Shown here: positions 35,366 to 48,800 of the stretch, piece by piece
Numbering within the stretch: position 1 is the first letter of the stretch
Layout of the letters: each line of letters begins with the position of its first letter
Assembly (NCBI GenBank): GCA_013396755.1
Contig: VWZF01004899.1
Span: forward strand, 1,492,625-1,556,624
Direction: 5' to 3'
Length of the DNA stretch: 64,000 nucleotides
DNA from: Sclerurus mexicanus
Lineage: Eukaryota > Chordata > Aves > Passeriformes > Furnariidae
Notes under the pieces: model-generated
What the model saw: only the letters and a program-made list of their open reading frames with translations
What the model was told of the DNA's origin: nothing
Database searches by the model: none
Position numbers and translations under genes: made by a program

Positions 35366-38300
35366 CACTGCCACAAGGTCAATTCCTGCAGGGGAAAGCT
35401 GTGTCCTTTTGGAATCAGTTGAAAACACAATAAAGTCAGAATATTATGGCCTACTCTAACGTACCAGTGATTAAAGAAATTTTCTGAAAATAGTTCACAA
35501 TAGGTTCACGGTTTGGTTTTGGGTTTTTTTGTTGTTTTTTGTTTGTTTGTTTGAGGGGTTTTTTTTAACAGTATAATAGCCTCCTTCTGTCATGTCATTA
35601 TTATTGAGAAAGGATAAACTTTGAAAGTGAAGGACTGCAATTACATGTCATCATGGTAACCAGGCAAGACTTACAGCAGCTCTGTGCTGTGCCTGGAAAT
35701 CAAAAATATCTAATGTGTGGTTTAGGCCAGAAGGAAACAGGAGGGATGATTCTGATACTGGAAAGCATGAGCAAAATTATTGTCAGTGCACAGACCTTAG
35801 TCAATGAGGGATTAGGTTGGAACACAAGCATTTACATATTTTAATTATAAAAGTTAGGATCGCTGATTTTCAAGCAGGGATGTGTTGACTTAAGGAATAT
35901 GTTACAATTGACAGCATTTAGCTCTTGACAAGAAATCCATAGTTTATCTAAACATCCTGTGCATATATAGTCAAAGCAAAAGGGTTTCCTAAAGTTCTTA
36001 TGAGAACTTTCACTTGTCAAAATTAAATATTAATATTTTTTATAAAATAATTCTGAAAAATAAAAAATTCTATCTTGAAAACAGAAAACATTCCTTTGTA
36101 GTTGCAGAGGACTTCTGCAGGTCCCTATTCTGCTTTTCTTCCCTTTAAAGGTATGATCAGAAGAGAAGATGAACCACTAAAATAATAGAAAGATTGCTTT
36201 CAAATATGCATTCCTATGGGCACATTTTTCCCCCAGAAAAATAAAAATAATGTGCCATTTCTTTTTTAAAAAAATATTCAAAGATTGAGAAAATCTTCAA
36301 GGATTGAAGGAAACACTTTTTTTTTTTTTTAATCATGTGGATTTTTAATCTTCATTTGTAGGAGTGGAAAAGCAGTTAAATGAGGAAAAATGAGCAAAAC
36401 ACCCAAACTAAGGAAATGCACAGATGTAGTCCTATGGATCTCAATTTCCTCTCAGTTTTGCTTTCTGGCAAGCTGATTCATAGAGTCATACTATTCTTGA
36501 TCATAACTCATTTAAGTCCACATTTCTATAAACTACATAACTATTGCTTTCAGTGAGATTCATTACATCCTATACAGACATTTATGGGAAACGTTACATT
36601 CACTTCTTGTTGGCTTTTTCAGAGATTCCAGCAAGGTCTCCATCTCTCACAAAAACTCCAGACATGAATTAATTCCCATAAACATTCACTCAGGAAAAAA
36701 GTATTTTCTACTGAAACTGAAAAGTATAGTGAGTTTTAGTTGCTCTTATCGTGCAGGTCTGATTAGTACAGCCATTTTGCCAGTACTGTCATTCTTGTAA
36801 AATTTCAGACCAACCTGTAAGAGTGATGATATAATATATGCTCTTCTATCAAATGGTTGTCCAGTAAGTCAATCAAATATGCAGCAAATCAATGAAAGAG
36901 CTGCATTTTCAATTGCCTTCTGCATTTTTGCAGTTTGGACAAACAGTAAGACATTTCTAGTCTTTCAGTGTGCAGCCACATTATCAAATTCAATCTCTTT
37001 TCCTACAGCGAAGAAAATATTCTTAAAGGTGAAATCCTCAGCAGCAGTAGTAAATTTGACACCATTTTTAAGTAATCCACTAAACAATATACTGACCAAA
37101 AGCAACAGGGAAACCATTTTATTACTTTATGTTGCAATTCCCCTTCTCCTCGCTCATGTGAAGAGGCACGAAGAACCCCTTTGTTCTCAGTTGTTTAAGT
37201 AGAGTTTCAACAATCTTTCACCATTATCATCACTTAAATGAAATTCATGTGAAAACGACATGTAGATCTCTCACAGCTGTCCTCCTAAGCTTAGACTAAA
37301 CTGGGGAGCAGGAAAAGAGAGAAAGAAAAATGCTCATACTGGTGACTTCTTACTTGTTGGTGCATGGCTTCACTATAAGGTACAGTGCTAAGTTATTTGT
37401 TTGTGAGTGAAATGTGTAAGTGGAACCTTATGTTCAGGAGGGACAATCAGAGGACCAATAACAATTTACAAATAGTTATTCTACTTGGGGGGGCATTGAA
37501 ATAAATTATATAAATTACAGTACTATATAGGAGTCAAGCCCTGGTTGAATACTCTTCTCTAGCAGGGAAAACACTAGCCTCAAAATCCTTGGTAGAACGA
37601 TGCACGTTGTTAGGTGATCCTAGTCCCAAGAGTTAAGATCAAAGTCCAGTCCAAAGAGGTGCAACATTGCAGGCAGTCAAAAGCAGCAGCTGGGCAGAAT
37701 TGAAAGAAGGAAAACACACTGAGTAAAGATTCAGAAAGCACAGCCAGTGTCACCCCCAGGTGTGAATGCAAACTGCAAGGCAGCAGCATTAACCTGCATC
37801 AGATCTTCTGAGCACCAGTCAGTCATTGCAACTGAAGTAGTGACTGCCCTGCAGTCATGTGGAGCTGATAATATCCAAAGGTTTATGCAAATGAAACATA
37901 AAATGGCTGAAGATGGAAGGGTTAAGAGAGTATTAAATACACAGTGCTCCCCATCAAAAAGTATTTTTAAGATTTTCCTGTACAATATAACAAAGAAACC
38001 GGGCACGGGCAAGGAATTTTCAAATGAGGAAGGAGGAGTTTGTAAATGTAGTGAAAAAAAGCAGGAGAAAAAACATGCATGTTCAAAAAGTTATATTAAC
38101 AAAAGAGATTAGAATCAAGGACTGAATCAAATGATATTGTCAAATAAAAAATTAATGTTGTTTAAGAGAGAATCAAATTGAATGTGGTTACAGGCTTCAG
38201 TGACAGGCAGGACAACAAATGTTTCCCATTTATCAAAAAGAAGTGTGAGACAGGAGTAATTAAGGGCTCTGTGCTAGTTTCTCTAGGCTTGAGGCATTGT

Positions 38301-39494
38301 TATAGAAATTGTGAAAGTGACAGGAGAATTTTAATTTTGGATATAGAGCCACATCTGTAAAACAAGGGCAATTTTTCAATATTAATACAGAAAGGAAAGT
38401 TGAATGGTATCTAGTGGAAAAAATGTAAACTTAGAAGTGAGATTATCCAGTCCAGACTTTCCAAACCAATGTAAATCCAGCATGAAATCGATTTCCACCA
38501 CCTCTGGAGTCACTAGCATCACCAACAATAACAAATGGCAAATAAATGACAGATAGTCACATATCACAAACATTTATGGCTACCTTCCCAGTCAGCTTGA
38601 GAAACCCAAGACTTCTGGAGTTACTTGCATGCACCTCTACAATTTACAGTGAAAAGCCAGGCCATTTCTCCAAACTCTTTGCAATCATTTAAACACAAGG
38701 GGTGTTTCTGAGCTGACCAGAGGACTACACTGACCTGAGAAATAAGCATTTCTCAGTTTGGGGAAGTGTTGAAGTTTCATTAGTTTTATTGCATGTTCCT
38801 TTCCTGGGAGAGAGAAAGAGTGGGTGATAGAAATGTTGTAAGCAATAACAGAATTTGATGAAAGCCTATATTTCCAACTCAAAGCCATTCTCTTTTGAAA
38901 ATTGACTACAGTCGATGTATTAGCTGATGTTTGCGTGCTATTCACTTGCTTCCAGTCAAAAATAAAAATATCCATAGCTGATTTTCCTCAGACTATACTT
39001 TAAGAACAATAGAATTTTCATTGTCAAGAACAAAAGCTACAACACTTCAATCCATATTCTACAAACTTTTTTTCTCCTGAGAAATATCTTGTCATCTGTG
39101 AAATGAATGTAGAAGGCTGAAGGATGAAATATTCCTAAGTGGGAATACTCACAGCAACAACTTACCTTTATTACAAGCATGTTCTGATTAAATCATTGGT
39201 GTTTTCATTTAAATCAAGATTCATATAGTAGACAACTCAACTCTCAAAAAACTTTTCTACTATTTTCAGTATTCACTGCAGAAATATAGTATTACAGTCC
39301 CCTATTCTTCCATAATATGCTATGGTAACCAAGAATTAGCTGACATGAATACACCATAATTTGTCTTTGTAAAAGGAATGGAAGTGAGCAGGGCTTTTAA
39401 TGAGATTTCACCTTTAACATTTTCAATTTCACTCTAGAGTTTATAGACTAGTTTTGCATTGTATATCCTGTGATTACTTTTTAGATCTTATATA
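35366..39494. other. Non-coding DNA with a GC-richer patch
   Basis: No gene recognised. It includes a G/T-rich tract at 35511-35570, a T-run at about 36319-36330, and a relatively GC-rich patch at 37560-37880 with overlapping open frames on both strands (37747-38112 plus, 37731-38012 minus). Neither frame shows a recognisable domain. Confidence 0.5.
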
Positions 39495-39771
39495 TAGAAT
39501 CATAGAATTGATTGGGTTGGAAAAGACCTCCAAGATCATCAAGTCCAACTCTTGATCCAACACCACTCTGTTTAATAGATAATGGCACTAAGTGCCACGT
39601 CCAATCTAAGTTTAAAAACCCCCAGGGACAGTGAATCTACCACCTCTCTGGGCAGGCCATTCCAATGCCTGATTATTCTCTCTGTAAAGAATTTCCTTCT
39701 AATATCCAACCTAAATTTCCCCTGACAGAGCTTAAGCCTGTGCCCCCTTGTCCTACCGCTGGCTGCCTGGG
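39495..39771 (-). mobile_element. CR1 LINE 3' fragment of a younger Neoaves type, minus strand
   Basis: Starts tagaatcatagaattgattg, then ggttggaaaagacctccaag and atcatcaagtccaactcttg. It continues through 'AATGGCACTAAGTGCCACGT' near 39581, 'CCACCTCTCTGGGCAGGCCA' near 39639, 'GAATTTCCTTCTAATATCCAACC' near 39689 and 'CCCTTGTCCTACCGCTGGCTGCC' near 39744. This is the least decayed CR1 in the window. Its 5' side ends abruptly at a TA-rich microsatellite. The minus-strand open frame at 39572-39865 runs through it and the microsatellite and is not a gene. Confidence 0.94.
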
Positions 39772-39834
39772 ATATATATATATATAAAAATATATATATA
39801 TATATATATATACATATACACACACACATATATA
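39772..39834. repeat. Compound (TA)n(CA)n microsatellite
   Basis: About 60 bases of TATATA, interrupted once by AAAAA, then ACATATACACACACACATATATA. It begins exactly where the CR1 homology stops. Confidence 0.95.
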
Positions 39835-42800
39835 ATACTATGCAGAGAAAACAAGATCTTGTCAAAATTCTGAAACACAGCTAGCAAAGGGTCATGTGAG
39901 TTTTATTCTATAGTGTATTAGTAGCACTTGTTATGTTACCCAATATCTGGTTATTAGTTTGACTATATATAATAAACACAGTCATCCATTGCCTTATATG
40001 TTTATGACAAGAGGAGGAGAACTTCCATCTGTTTCACATATCAAAAACCATTGGAAATTATATAGCTGTTTGATCAGTGCACATTGCAAGATGAAAACAA
40101 GCTTTTATCCCTCTCTCCATTCTTCAACACACTGCAATGTAATGCTGTTCTGCTTTAGTAAGGACTGTGAAGAAAGGTGTGGCATTCAAAACAGTTTGCA
40201 TGGGAGAACCACAAAGATCAGAAGCCACTAACCAAATCCTAGTGAACCACAAGGCAGTCAAGTCCTCAATGTTTATGACCTGAAAAGACAAATACTTGGT
40301 GGTAACTGTGGATGTATACTCATTAATTTCTCTACAACGGTGGCAGCAAAATACAGATTTTCACAAAAACATGTACTTGTGTCAGTCCATTCAACAGAGA
40401 AGTAAATGAATGACATAGTTAGAGCAGAACTATTAGTCTGAACCACTCAGCAACTGTATGGCTTGTGAACTGCCTTTGCCTAAAATCTTAAGAAAAGGGA
40501 TTCTTGCTACAAGTAGCTTGGGAGACGAGTACATGAAAAGTCCTGTGCTATAAAAACCTGTCTCCCCATATAGTATCTTCTGAGAAGCAGGGGAAATTAT
40601 AATTTCTGGGAGACATAGACTGCTTTTTGGAATAGTAAATCCAATCACCATACTGAGGCCTTTCATGGCACTCCACTTCTGGACAGTCTGAGAGGTAGTC
40701 ACAGGACATGGATTTAAAAGAAAAAAAAATATTAAATTTGACTTCACAATACTCTAGATGGTCATTACTGCTAACACAGCCAGACTAATGTTTAAAAGTT
40801 TATGTGCATCATTATTACAAGCAGAAATGTTTGTATTACAGCTGCATTTACAGTACTCAAGAGAATATTTGGTAAGTGGAACTATACAATGATACATAGA
40901 AAACAGAAGCAAGAAACAGAATCAATGTTTTGGAAAATGACAACTGTGAATCTGCAGTAAAACTAGGGAAAGATTTTACTGGGGCTATTCCTTCTTGGCT
41001 AAAAACCCCTCTCCTATGAGTAATATTTTGCCTTTTTCATTTTTCATTGAATGTGTACCTTTACCTTTCAAAACGGAACCTAAAAAATGTTGCCTTTCTG
41101 ACTTCTGTGATCCAACATAGCTAATATTACATAAAAAATTCAAGGCAGAATGTATGTTGCTTAATTTTGTAGTTGATAATATATTTATCTACTGCTGCCA
41201 AAGTAATTCCATTTTTAACAGATTAAGCACATACACTAATAAAACAGAAGATAATATTCATAGGTACTTCAAAATTCAAAATAATTTTCTTCAAACTCAT
41301 ATATTTTTAAGGAAATTACTAGTGAATATGTCCATATACATTTCAGTTTTCCACTTCCTCAGACTCAGTACAGGCAGGCAAATTCATGACCTGTGGTGAT
41401 GATGATGATTTAGTATTTTGTTGAGAGTCCAAAACTCAGGTACCAAATTCACACTGAGAGAACCCTTCCACTCTATTTAGCCAACACAAGCCTTCACACA
41501 TAGGAAGTTATGTGCACGTAAGACTACAAATGGCATACTACCATATTCACTTTTTAGAAATTTATTTCTTTTTGTTTCTGGCTAAGACACAACTAAAACA
41601 ATAAAGCTATAAGTCTATTCCATTTATATTTATTTTTTTCCAGCAAAATGTATTAGGTGCTTACTTTAATATTTGTAATTACATGGATGAAAGGAGGGGA
41701 CTGGTATCAGAAGTAGGTTCCCATTAGATATCATTAGAGTACACAACATTAAAGTGACCACTAACATTAAAGTGCTTTATGCCAGACAGAGTGTGTAAAC
41801 AAAGCTGAAAGGCAAGGTCTCAGCCTTTGAGACAAAGAATAATATCAAAATTATCTTAAATAATCTCACTTATAAAAATCAATGATACTTTCATTTGAAG
41901 TGCCTTTCTTGCAGATTTAGGTATAAAACAGAAGAAAGGTGTTAGTCGACAGAAAAAATCATTGTATAAAAGAAAGCTCTGCTTAATTTAACTTTTAGAA
42001 TTTGCAAGTAAATTCAGCTGTTTAAACTATGTCTCATGTTATGTTGGTTCTCCTATTTCATAATAAATCTTGCCCCTCAAGGATATCTATATCCAAAGTA
42101 CCTATCCCGTAATGTAGACTATAATAGCCCTCTGTGTTAAGAGGAATGGGGACAGAAATAGATACTGTATGACTAAATGCTGATTGACAGTTCCATCACA
42201 TGGACGACTCTTCTTAAACAAAACTGCAATAAAAAGACTTTGTATCATACTACTCAAGAGATAGTAAAATAGTGTAAACAAGTGTAACCCTGTGGAAGAA
42301 AAAAATATACTTTATCATTATCATGACACACTGAAACATTATTTTTCAAACACATTAACCAGAGATCAAATTATTCAGTGTCTAATGAGAAAGGAAGTGT
42401 TCCTTCTCAATTACCCATTAAAATGCTGTTTTTAACCAGGAAAAAAAAAAAAAAAGAAAAAGAAATCACATGGAAGACGGTTCATATGTAAATACCTAAA
42501 GGAAAATATTTTCATGGCATGTAGGAAAGAAACAGGAGGAAAACAGTACAGAGACATTGACTGAAATGTCTGCCAGGTACATATCCAAGACAGCTTAAAA
42601 GCCCTTATGAAATGAAACCTAGCTTTTGAAGCTGTCAGAGTTTGCCACCTTGATACATTATTGTACAAGTCTGAAGAATTCCTTGACAGAAGAACTTTTA
42701 TAAAGAGCAGCTGAGACACAAGGAAAAGCATAGGGCCTCTCTCACAAAATAATGGTTTATAATCACACACACGATAAAGAAATGTATCATCTTAGTGACT

Positions 42801-45788
42801 GACAGATACTTGTAAGTGCACAGGCAAGACAACTGCAGCCACCACAACAACTGGCTCTCAAGTCTGGCAAAAGACCTATCAACATTTCTGTCAGAAATAA
42901 GGCCATTTACAAATTGGTACCCCAATTCTCTCTCACCCCTGCCCTATCTGCTTCCTGTATTTCATTGTCTTGTGTTAAAGCCTAAGAAATAAGTACTAGG
43001 TAGAAACTTCCAGTCTATTAGAGACCTTTAAGCAGTGCCCAAAAGGATCTTAAAAAATAATTTAAATAATTCAAAAGAAAAAAAAAATCATACTATTTTA
43101 CTTCTTATTTTTTCAACCATAAGTGGCAACATACTTTTCTTGAGGACTAAAAGGCCCAAGAATAAATAGAAAAAAAACCAGATAGGTCATGTAGTTGGGA
43201 ATATTATATGGATGTGCTTTAAAAGCTCAAAAAGATCTTTATCAGCAACACCACAAGCCAATCTTCGAGGCACAAATAAATAGAAGGGCAGCCTTTAAAT
43301 GCACATAGAATGAAACATGAAAACTCTTCTTAATAAATATTATAAGAAAAGAATTATAACATTTCCTAGAAATGTACATGCACATAGATAATGACTGGAC
43401 AAATTGGTGAAAGAAAATCATGAAAGAACCATAAAAATTAAAAAGAACCAGAAAACATATGGCTTAGTAAATACCTATTTCACTGATTACAAGATGCTAT
43501 TGAATAGAAGGATCATTACATATCTTTTCATGTTCCAGTACCACAGTCCTTGGCAACCAGAATTGAAGACAGCTTCACTGGTATAAGAAAATTTTGGTCT
43601 GACCAGAGGCAACTATTTATAATCAGCAGGGGAACCAGGTAAATAAATCTTTGCAGACACTACCAAAAATTCTCAAGATGGATTAAACCTAGCATATACT
43701 CCTAAGTATAGTTACAATTAAATCAAAATAAAAAAGAAAAAGGCAATTTCTGCAGCACTTCTTCTGCAGCAATGAATTTGATTTCATAAAAATTGTGATG
43801 GACTCTGTTTTAAATCACGGTACTTGTCTTGAGAAATCAATTTTACTGTTACTCCAGTAGAAATTATGAAAGGAAGATGAGAATCAGTAAATAAAGGCTC
43901 AAGTCTCTTCTCATTTAAGACTCTAAGCCATGTTTTATAATTATATTTGTGTTAATTAGAAATAATTTACTAAATGTGATAGCTCATGCCTCTAATACCA
44001 ACTACTTATGAAGCTGTGACAAGTGGAACACAATCTCATCTTTTCCAAGTCCACTAAATTCAGTGGAATTTAAGTTTATGAAAGATTTTTATTAAGAAGT
44101 CTGTACACACAGGGCCTAGACAACACAGGAAGTACTCTACAGTCATCAGTGTGAAAGTGTAAACACATATGGAGAAAAGCGAATCTAATTATCAACTGCT
44201 GTCAATTATCCTTTACTATGTTCCCCTATTCTTTGCTGTGTGATTTTCCAAATGTCTCTTGATCGAAGTAGACACCTTATTTCAGGAATACAAGACATAC
44301 GCTGAGAACCCTAGGGCAGCAAATAAAGTGCAACAATCGAAAAATTAACAGAAAAATCACATTAAACAACCTGACCAAAACAACCTGTGCTTTCACTATG
44401 ACATTTTTCCAGTTTTGCCTAGGTGTCCTTGAAAACAAAGTTCCTTTGCACAGTTTAATAACCTGACAATATAATCTCACCTAGCCAACATTATCTTCTT
44501 AAGTAATCATGTAACAGAACTATCACATATGCAGGTTTTCTGAATATATGATTCAAGCGCTCTAAGAATTATATCCAACATCATTTCTCAGAATTACAGC
44601 TCACCAAACAGGTCCAAACATGAGCTGCAGACCCTTAGACTTCTGAAATGCATGAATCACGTTGTAGAAGAGTTATCAACTGCACAGCAAAATTATTCCA
44701 TTTGGCAAGGACCTAATATAGTGCATGCACAGTTGGTATAGTGCATCTGGAACATATCTCATTATCCCCGTATTTTCATACACCTATTTTAGAGTAGGCA
44801 AACTAGCACCTCAGATCTTCCTGAGCAATTAGGGCTTCAGAAACATTATTAAGCTTACCCTACAAAGTCCCAGGACTGTACAGGATACATAGGTAAACAG
44901 GGATCTAATCCTGAACCCCTCGACATGTAGCATTGTTTCAGTAAAATAAAAGGAATACTTACAAAAGAAGTGAAATTATTTTTCTTAAATTAAGCTTAAT
45001 GGAGTTGGATACACAGATGTATGATCATCCATCTTCACTTCTCCTTGCTTCATATTTAAACCCCACATTCAACTAGGATGGAGTTGCTTCTTTTGAGCAA
45101 CCAAATGGACCATCACTTAACAGAACTTGACATTGAAGCAAACATGAGAATTTATTCCACATGGAATGGGACTAAATATGCAGTGCATAGGTGACAAGAC
45201 ATTGCTGTCAAGTACCAAAAGCAGCCTAGAGATTAAACTTGGGGTGAAAATATGCAAGAATCAACACAAGGAGGCCAGTTATAAATGCAAGAAATGCCCT
45301 TTAATTCCAGTTTAATTGATACTCAATGTGGAAATCACCACATGTCCTCTTAAGAGAAGGAAAAAATCTGACCGAAGTGGGTATAAATATTATTGTCAAG
45401 CAATAAGATAGCAGGGGACTAAGTAATCTTGCAACTGATATTTCAAATTAATTTCTGTGGAAATTGCATAAATCATACTACTAACTCAAACATTTATTGC
45501 ATTTTTGCTGAATATCAATGCATCAAGAAGAACTTAAAATTAAGATCTAAATCCTAAAATTTCTCCATTAGTTGAATTTGATTACATAGTTCAAAAGCTT
45601 TTCAGGAATATAAATATTTTTCTCTCTTGGACAGGCTGACAAGATCCCAACAATCTGTACTACACCGCTGATGCAAAGTATACATAACAAATCATAAGAA
45701 TGAAGAAAAACATCCAGTGGCTGATAACCAATTTAGCACTTTTCTTTCCAAAGCATTTTCAGCTCTGAGCATAGTGTTGTAGCTTGTA
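39835..45788. other. AT-rich non-coding DNA
   Basis: No gene recognised. It contains a GAT trinucleotide run at 41396-41409, an imperfect pair of aacattaaagtg units at 41745-41774, and an A-run at about 42439-42455. The 104-codon minus-strand frame at 40433-40747 has no recognisable domain. Confidence 0.5.
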
Positions 45789-45859
45789 CTAGGTGACTGC
45801 TCTGGCAGATGTCTGGTCTAAGGTCAGCACAAAAGCTCCTTCTTGAGTTTCATTTTTCA
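45789..45859 (-). CDS. Candidate short terminal exon (hypothetical)
   Basis: On the minus strand, a branch-point-like TGCTAAC and a pyrimidine-rich tract are followed by GGCGAG and then an open segment. Its translation begins KNETQEGAFVLTLDQTSARA and ends at TAG (45789-45791) after two more residues. Just before it in the same frame are LFFCYTRRV codons, so the segment could also be read as the end of a membrane span followed by a short polar tail. The acceptor dinucleotide is preceded by G rather than C or T, which is weak. Only about 23 codons are involved, so chance is a serious alternative. No family recognised. Confidence 0.2.
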
Positions 45860-48800
45860 CTCGCCGTGTGTAACAAAAGAAGAGTTAGAGTTAGCATTTT
45901 AAGAAACTTTTGAAAACATGGTATTGGAAAGCTAAAGGAAATCATTAGCACAGATTCAATGCTTCTCAACACTAATCATATACATATCTCTTTGTTTTCA
46001 AAATGAGTGCTTTAATCCTCCATCTTAAAACTAAGCAAAACCCCAAAACAAAAAAAGCCCAGCACTGATGAGCAATCTTGCAATAACGAATCAGTGTGCA
46101 CACATGAGGGAAAAACAAATGCAGTTGGGAAACAGATTTCGGTGTCAAGTTTCCCCAAGTGTTGTTATAAATATCAGGAAATTAAAAAATGCTCTTAAAA
46201 TGCATGAACATTATTTAGGTCTTTAATCTGGAAGGGGCATGATTGATTTTGCAGGGTGGAAACTGCCAACTGTACCAGTGCCTGCAGATGGAAGGGGCCG
46301 GCACATAGCTGCCAATTTCAGGAAATATATTTCATCTACACTTTAAAATGGATTGCAAAAACTTGTTGTCTTCTGCTTGCTCCTCCAGGCTCATGCTGCA
46401 CTAAACAGATTAAAGGGAGAATGGCATCAGTCTTTTACTGAAACAGGTGAAGTCACAAAATATAACTATTTTAGAATCAAGAAAAAAATTAAAAAAACTA
46501 AACTCTGAGGGCAACCACAAGCTGAACAGGAAACAACAGTCAACTCACATTCAAGAGTATTACTATTTACACAATGGCCATTTTAAACCAGAGGAAAACT
46601 TACCTTCAAAGTTTAAACTTCACTTTTATGTCCTTTTAAGTTATCATACAAGGAAGAAAATTCTCTGAAGGCACAAATGCACTGTGTGAAACACTTTCCT
46701 GAAGTCCCTGTTGAGCTGTAGAAAACAGTATTTTACAAATAAGACCATCTTTAAACAAGAATGTTCTTAAATTTCAGCTTCCTCCCTTTCATAAATGACT
46801 CAGAATTGAGAATCTGATTCCTTATAAAACCTTTTGGATGGTATAACTTTAGGCTATCAGAGATGATAGATTTTCCAAAGCTTCTCATAAAGCCATTGTC
46901 AGTTTAAAGAGAATCACCCTTTCTTTCTTTTTTTTTTTTTTTGAGCATTGAACTTACTTGGCTTGTTTTGTCCTTTCAGTTGGAGAGAAATACTCATCTC
47001 TCCCCAGTTTTTACTTTAGCTTTTCTACCATACTGAAAAAATAATTTCTAGAGTCAAAAGGAAATTAAGTAAAGCCATCTTTCTAAGCCATTTTCTACAC
47101 CTCTGTTCTTTCAAAGATTATACATTCCCTTTCCTTCTACTCTGCACTGGAAACTGTGCTTATGCCAGCACCTTGCTAAACTGATTGCTGAGTCTTTTCC
47201 TCTGGAATTAGCACCACTACAGCAGGTTAGCAACAGAGGCTGTCTCAAATATCTTGTGTTAAGGACAGATCTGAAAAGTTATCTGCACTGTGGAGTAAAG
47301 CTGTTTTGCTTGCAGCAAGAATACTAGAATGGATATAAAGTGTCTTGAGGAAAATTGTCTTTACGACTGCATCCCATTAAAGACATTTGAGTGGTATTTT
47401 GTCCCAGTGGTTCCAGCAGAGGCAGAACGTTGTCCCTGTTTTAATTCTACTAGTATAATACACATCTACATATGTGACATGAAGAGAACTCATTCTCCCT
47501 CTTATAAGGATTTTTCCCTTATACTCTTTTTAATTTAGATCTCATTTGCAGACACTTGTGCCACTACAGAAACAAAATTGCTGGTTCATATTCATCCCCA
47601 GTAAACAAGACAAAGCAAGGTGCAAGATAAGCCCTTTGCTTTCTTTCTAAAACATTCCTTTCATGCTCACTGTAAGTTTGTGAGATATACTCTAACATCA
47701 TTTGTTACATATTTCATACTGCAATGCCATGCTTGATTACATCAATCTATACAAAACAGAAACTGGCAGCCAGTCTCCCAATTTCTGCCAACTGTAAAGG
47801 TTAACATGTACGTTGGCATAATGTGGGTGTGTAAATAAGGGAATTTGTGTAGTCCTTTATTTAGCAATGTAAGAAAACATATTTCAGGTCAGAGATGAAT
47901 AGTTTTCCTTCCCTCCAGGTGTCTATTTTCTATTTTGGAAATTTCAAGGAAAGGATTAAACATGCACAAGCACTACTTAGCAACAAAACACTAAGGAACC
48001 ATACTGTGTGTACTATAACTTCATTTCATAAGACTATCATCACAAACTGCCAGTATTTCATCACTGCCAAGATGTCTTTGGAGAGAGACAGGAGAAGTCA
48101 AGGAAGTGGCTCTCAAGACACCCCCAATAAGCTCTCTGCCATCACTCAAGGCTCCCATAAGGCAAGTTCACCACCCCCAATGATAATCAAAAAAATTACT
48201 TCTAGACCAACAACTTTAATAAAAAAAAAACATTTGCTCAGTCAAGTAGGTTTATGGTTTCAGTTCTGCACCTTTAGATGTTCTTATTGTTGAACAAGCA
48301 AAGACATAAATCAGTGACTCTCTTATACAAAAACTGGCTGTCAGTATAAAATAAAGTTATGAGTTGAAACACATACTTGTAAAATAACTGATTTCTAATC
48401 TGATGCAGAAATCCAGATTAAATTGATCTAAGGAAACTGATATGAATTTTCCCTGGAAATTTTATCCTGGAATGCCAGAAATTAACCGAGCCATTTGGCA
48501 TGAATAAGCAGCTATTTAACAGTAAGGACAAAAAGGAGTTATTGATGTACCTGTGCCCTCTTGTTCACAAGCACGGTTTGTGCAACAATCTGTGTTGATG
48601 ACTATTAAGCAAAACATCAAATAAACATCCTCAAATTTTTAAATAACAGCAGTACCATATTTGCCATCCTTCTATGTGTATACTACTGTTTTCCTTTAAT
48701 TTTAAACTACAGCAATGCATTCCTCTTAGAAGTCTTAGAAGACAAAAAAATTGCGAGTCATATGAAATGCAAACAGTAGTCAGAAGGTATTTGCTTTCAA

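Noticed and set aside
38438..38525. Possible CR1 piece ('TCCAGTCCAGACTTTCCAAA')
   Set aside because: Only a few words resemble CR1, and neither the tail nor ordered inner blocks are present.
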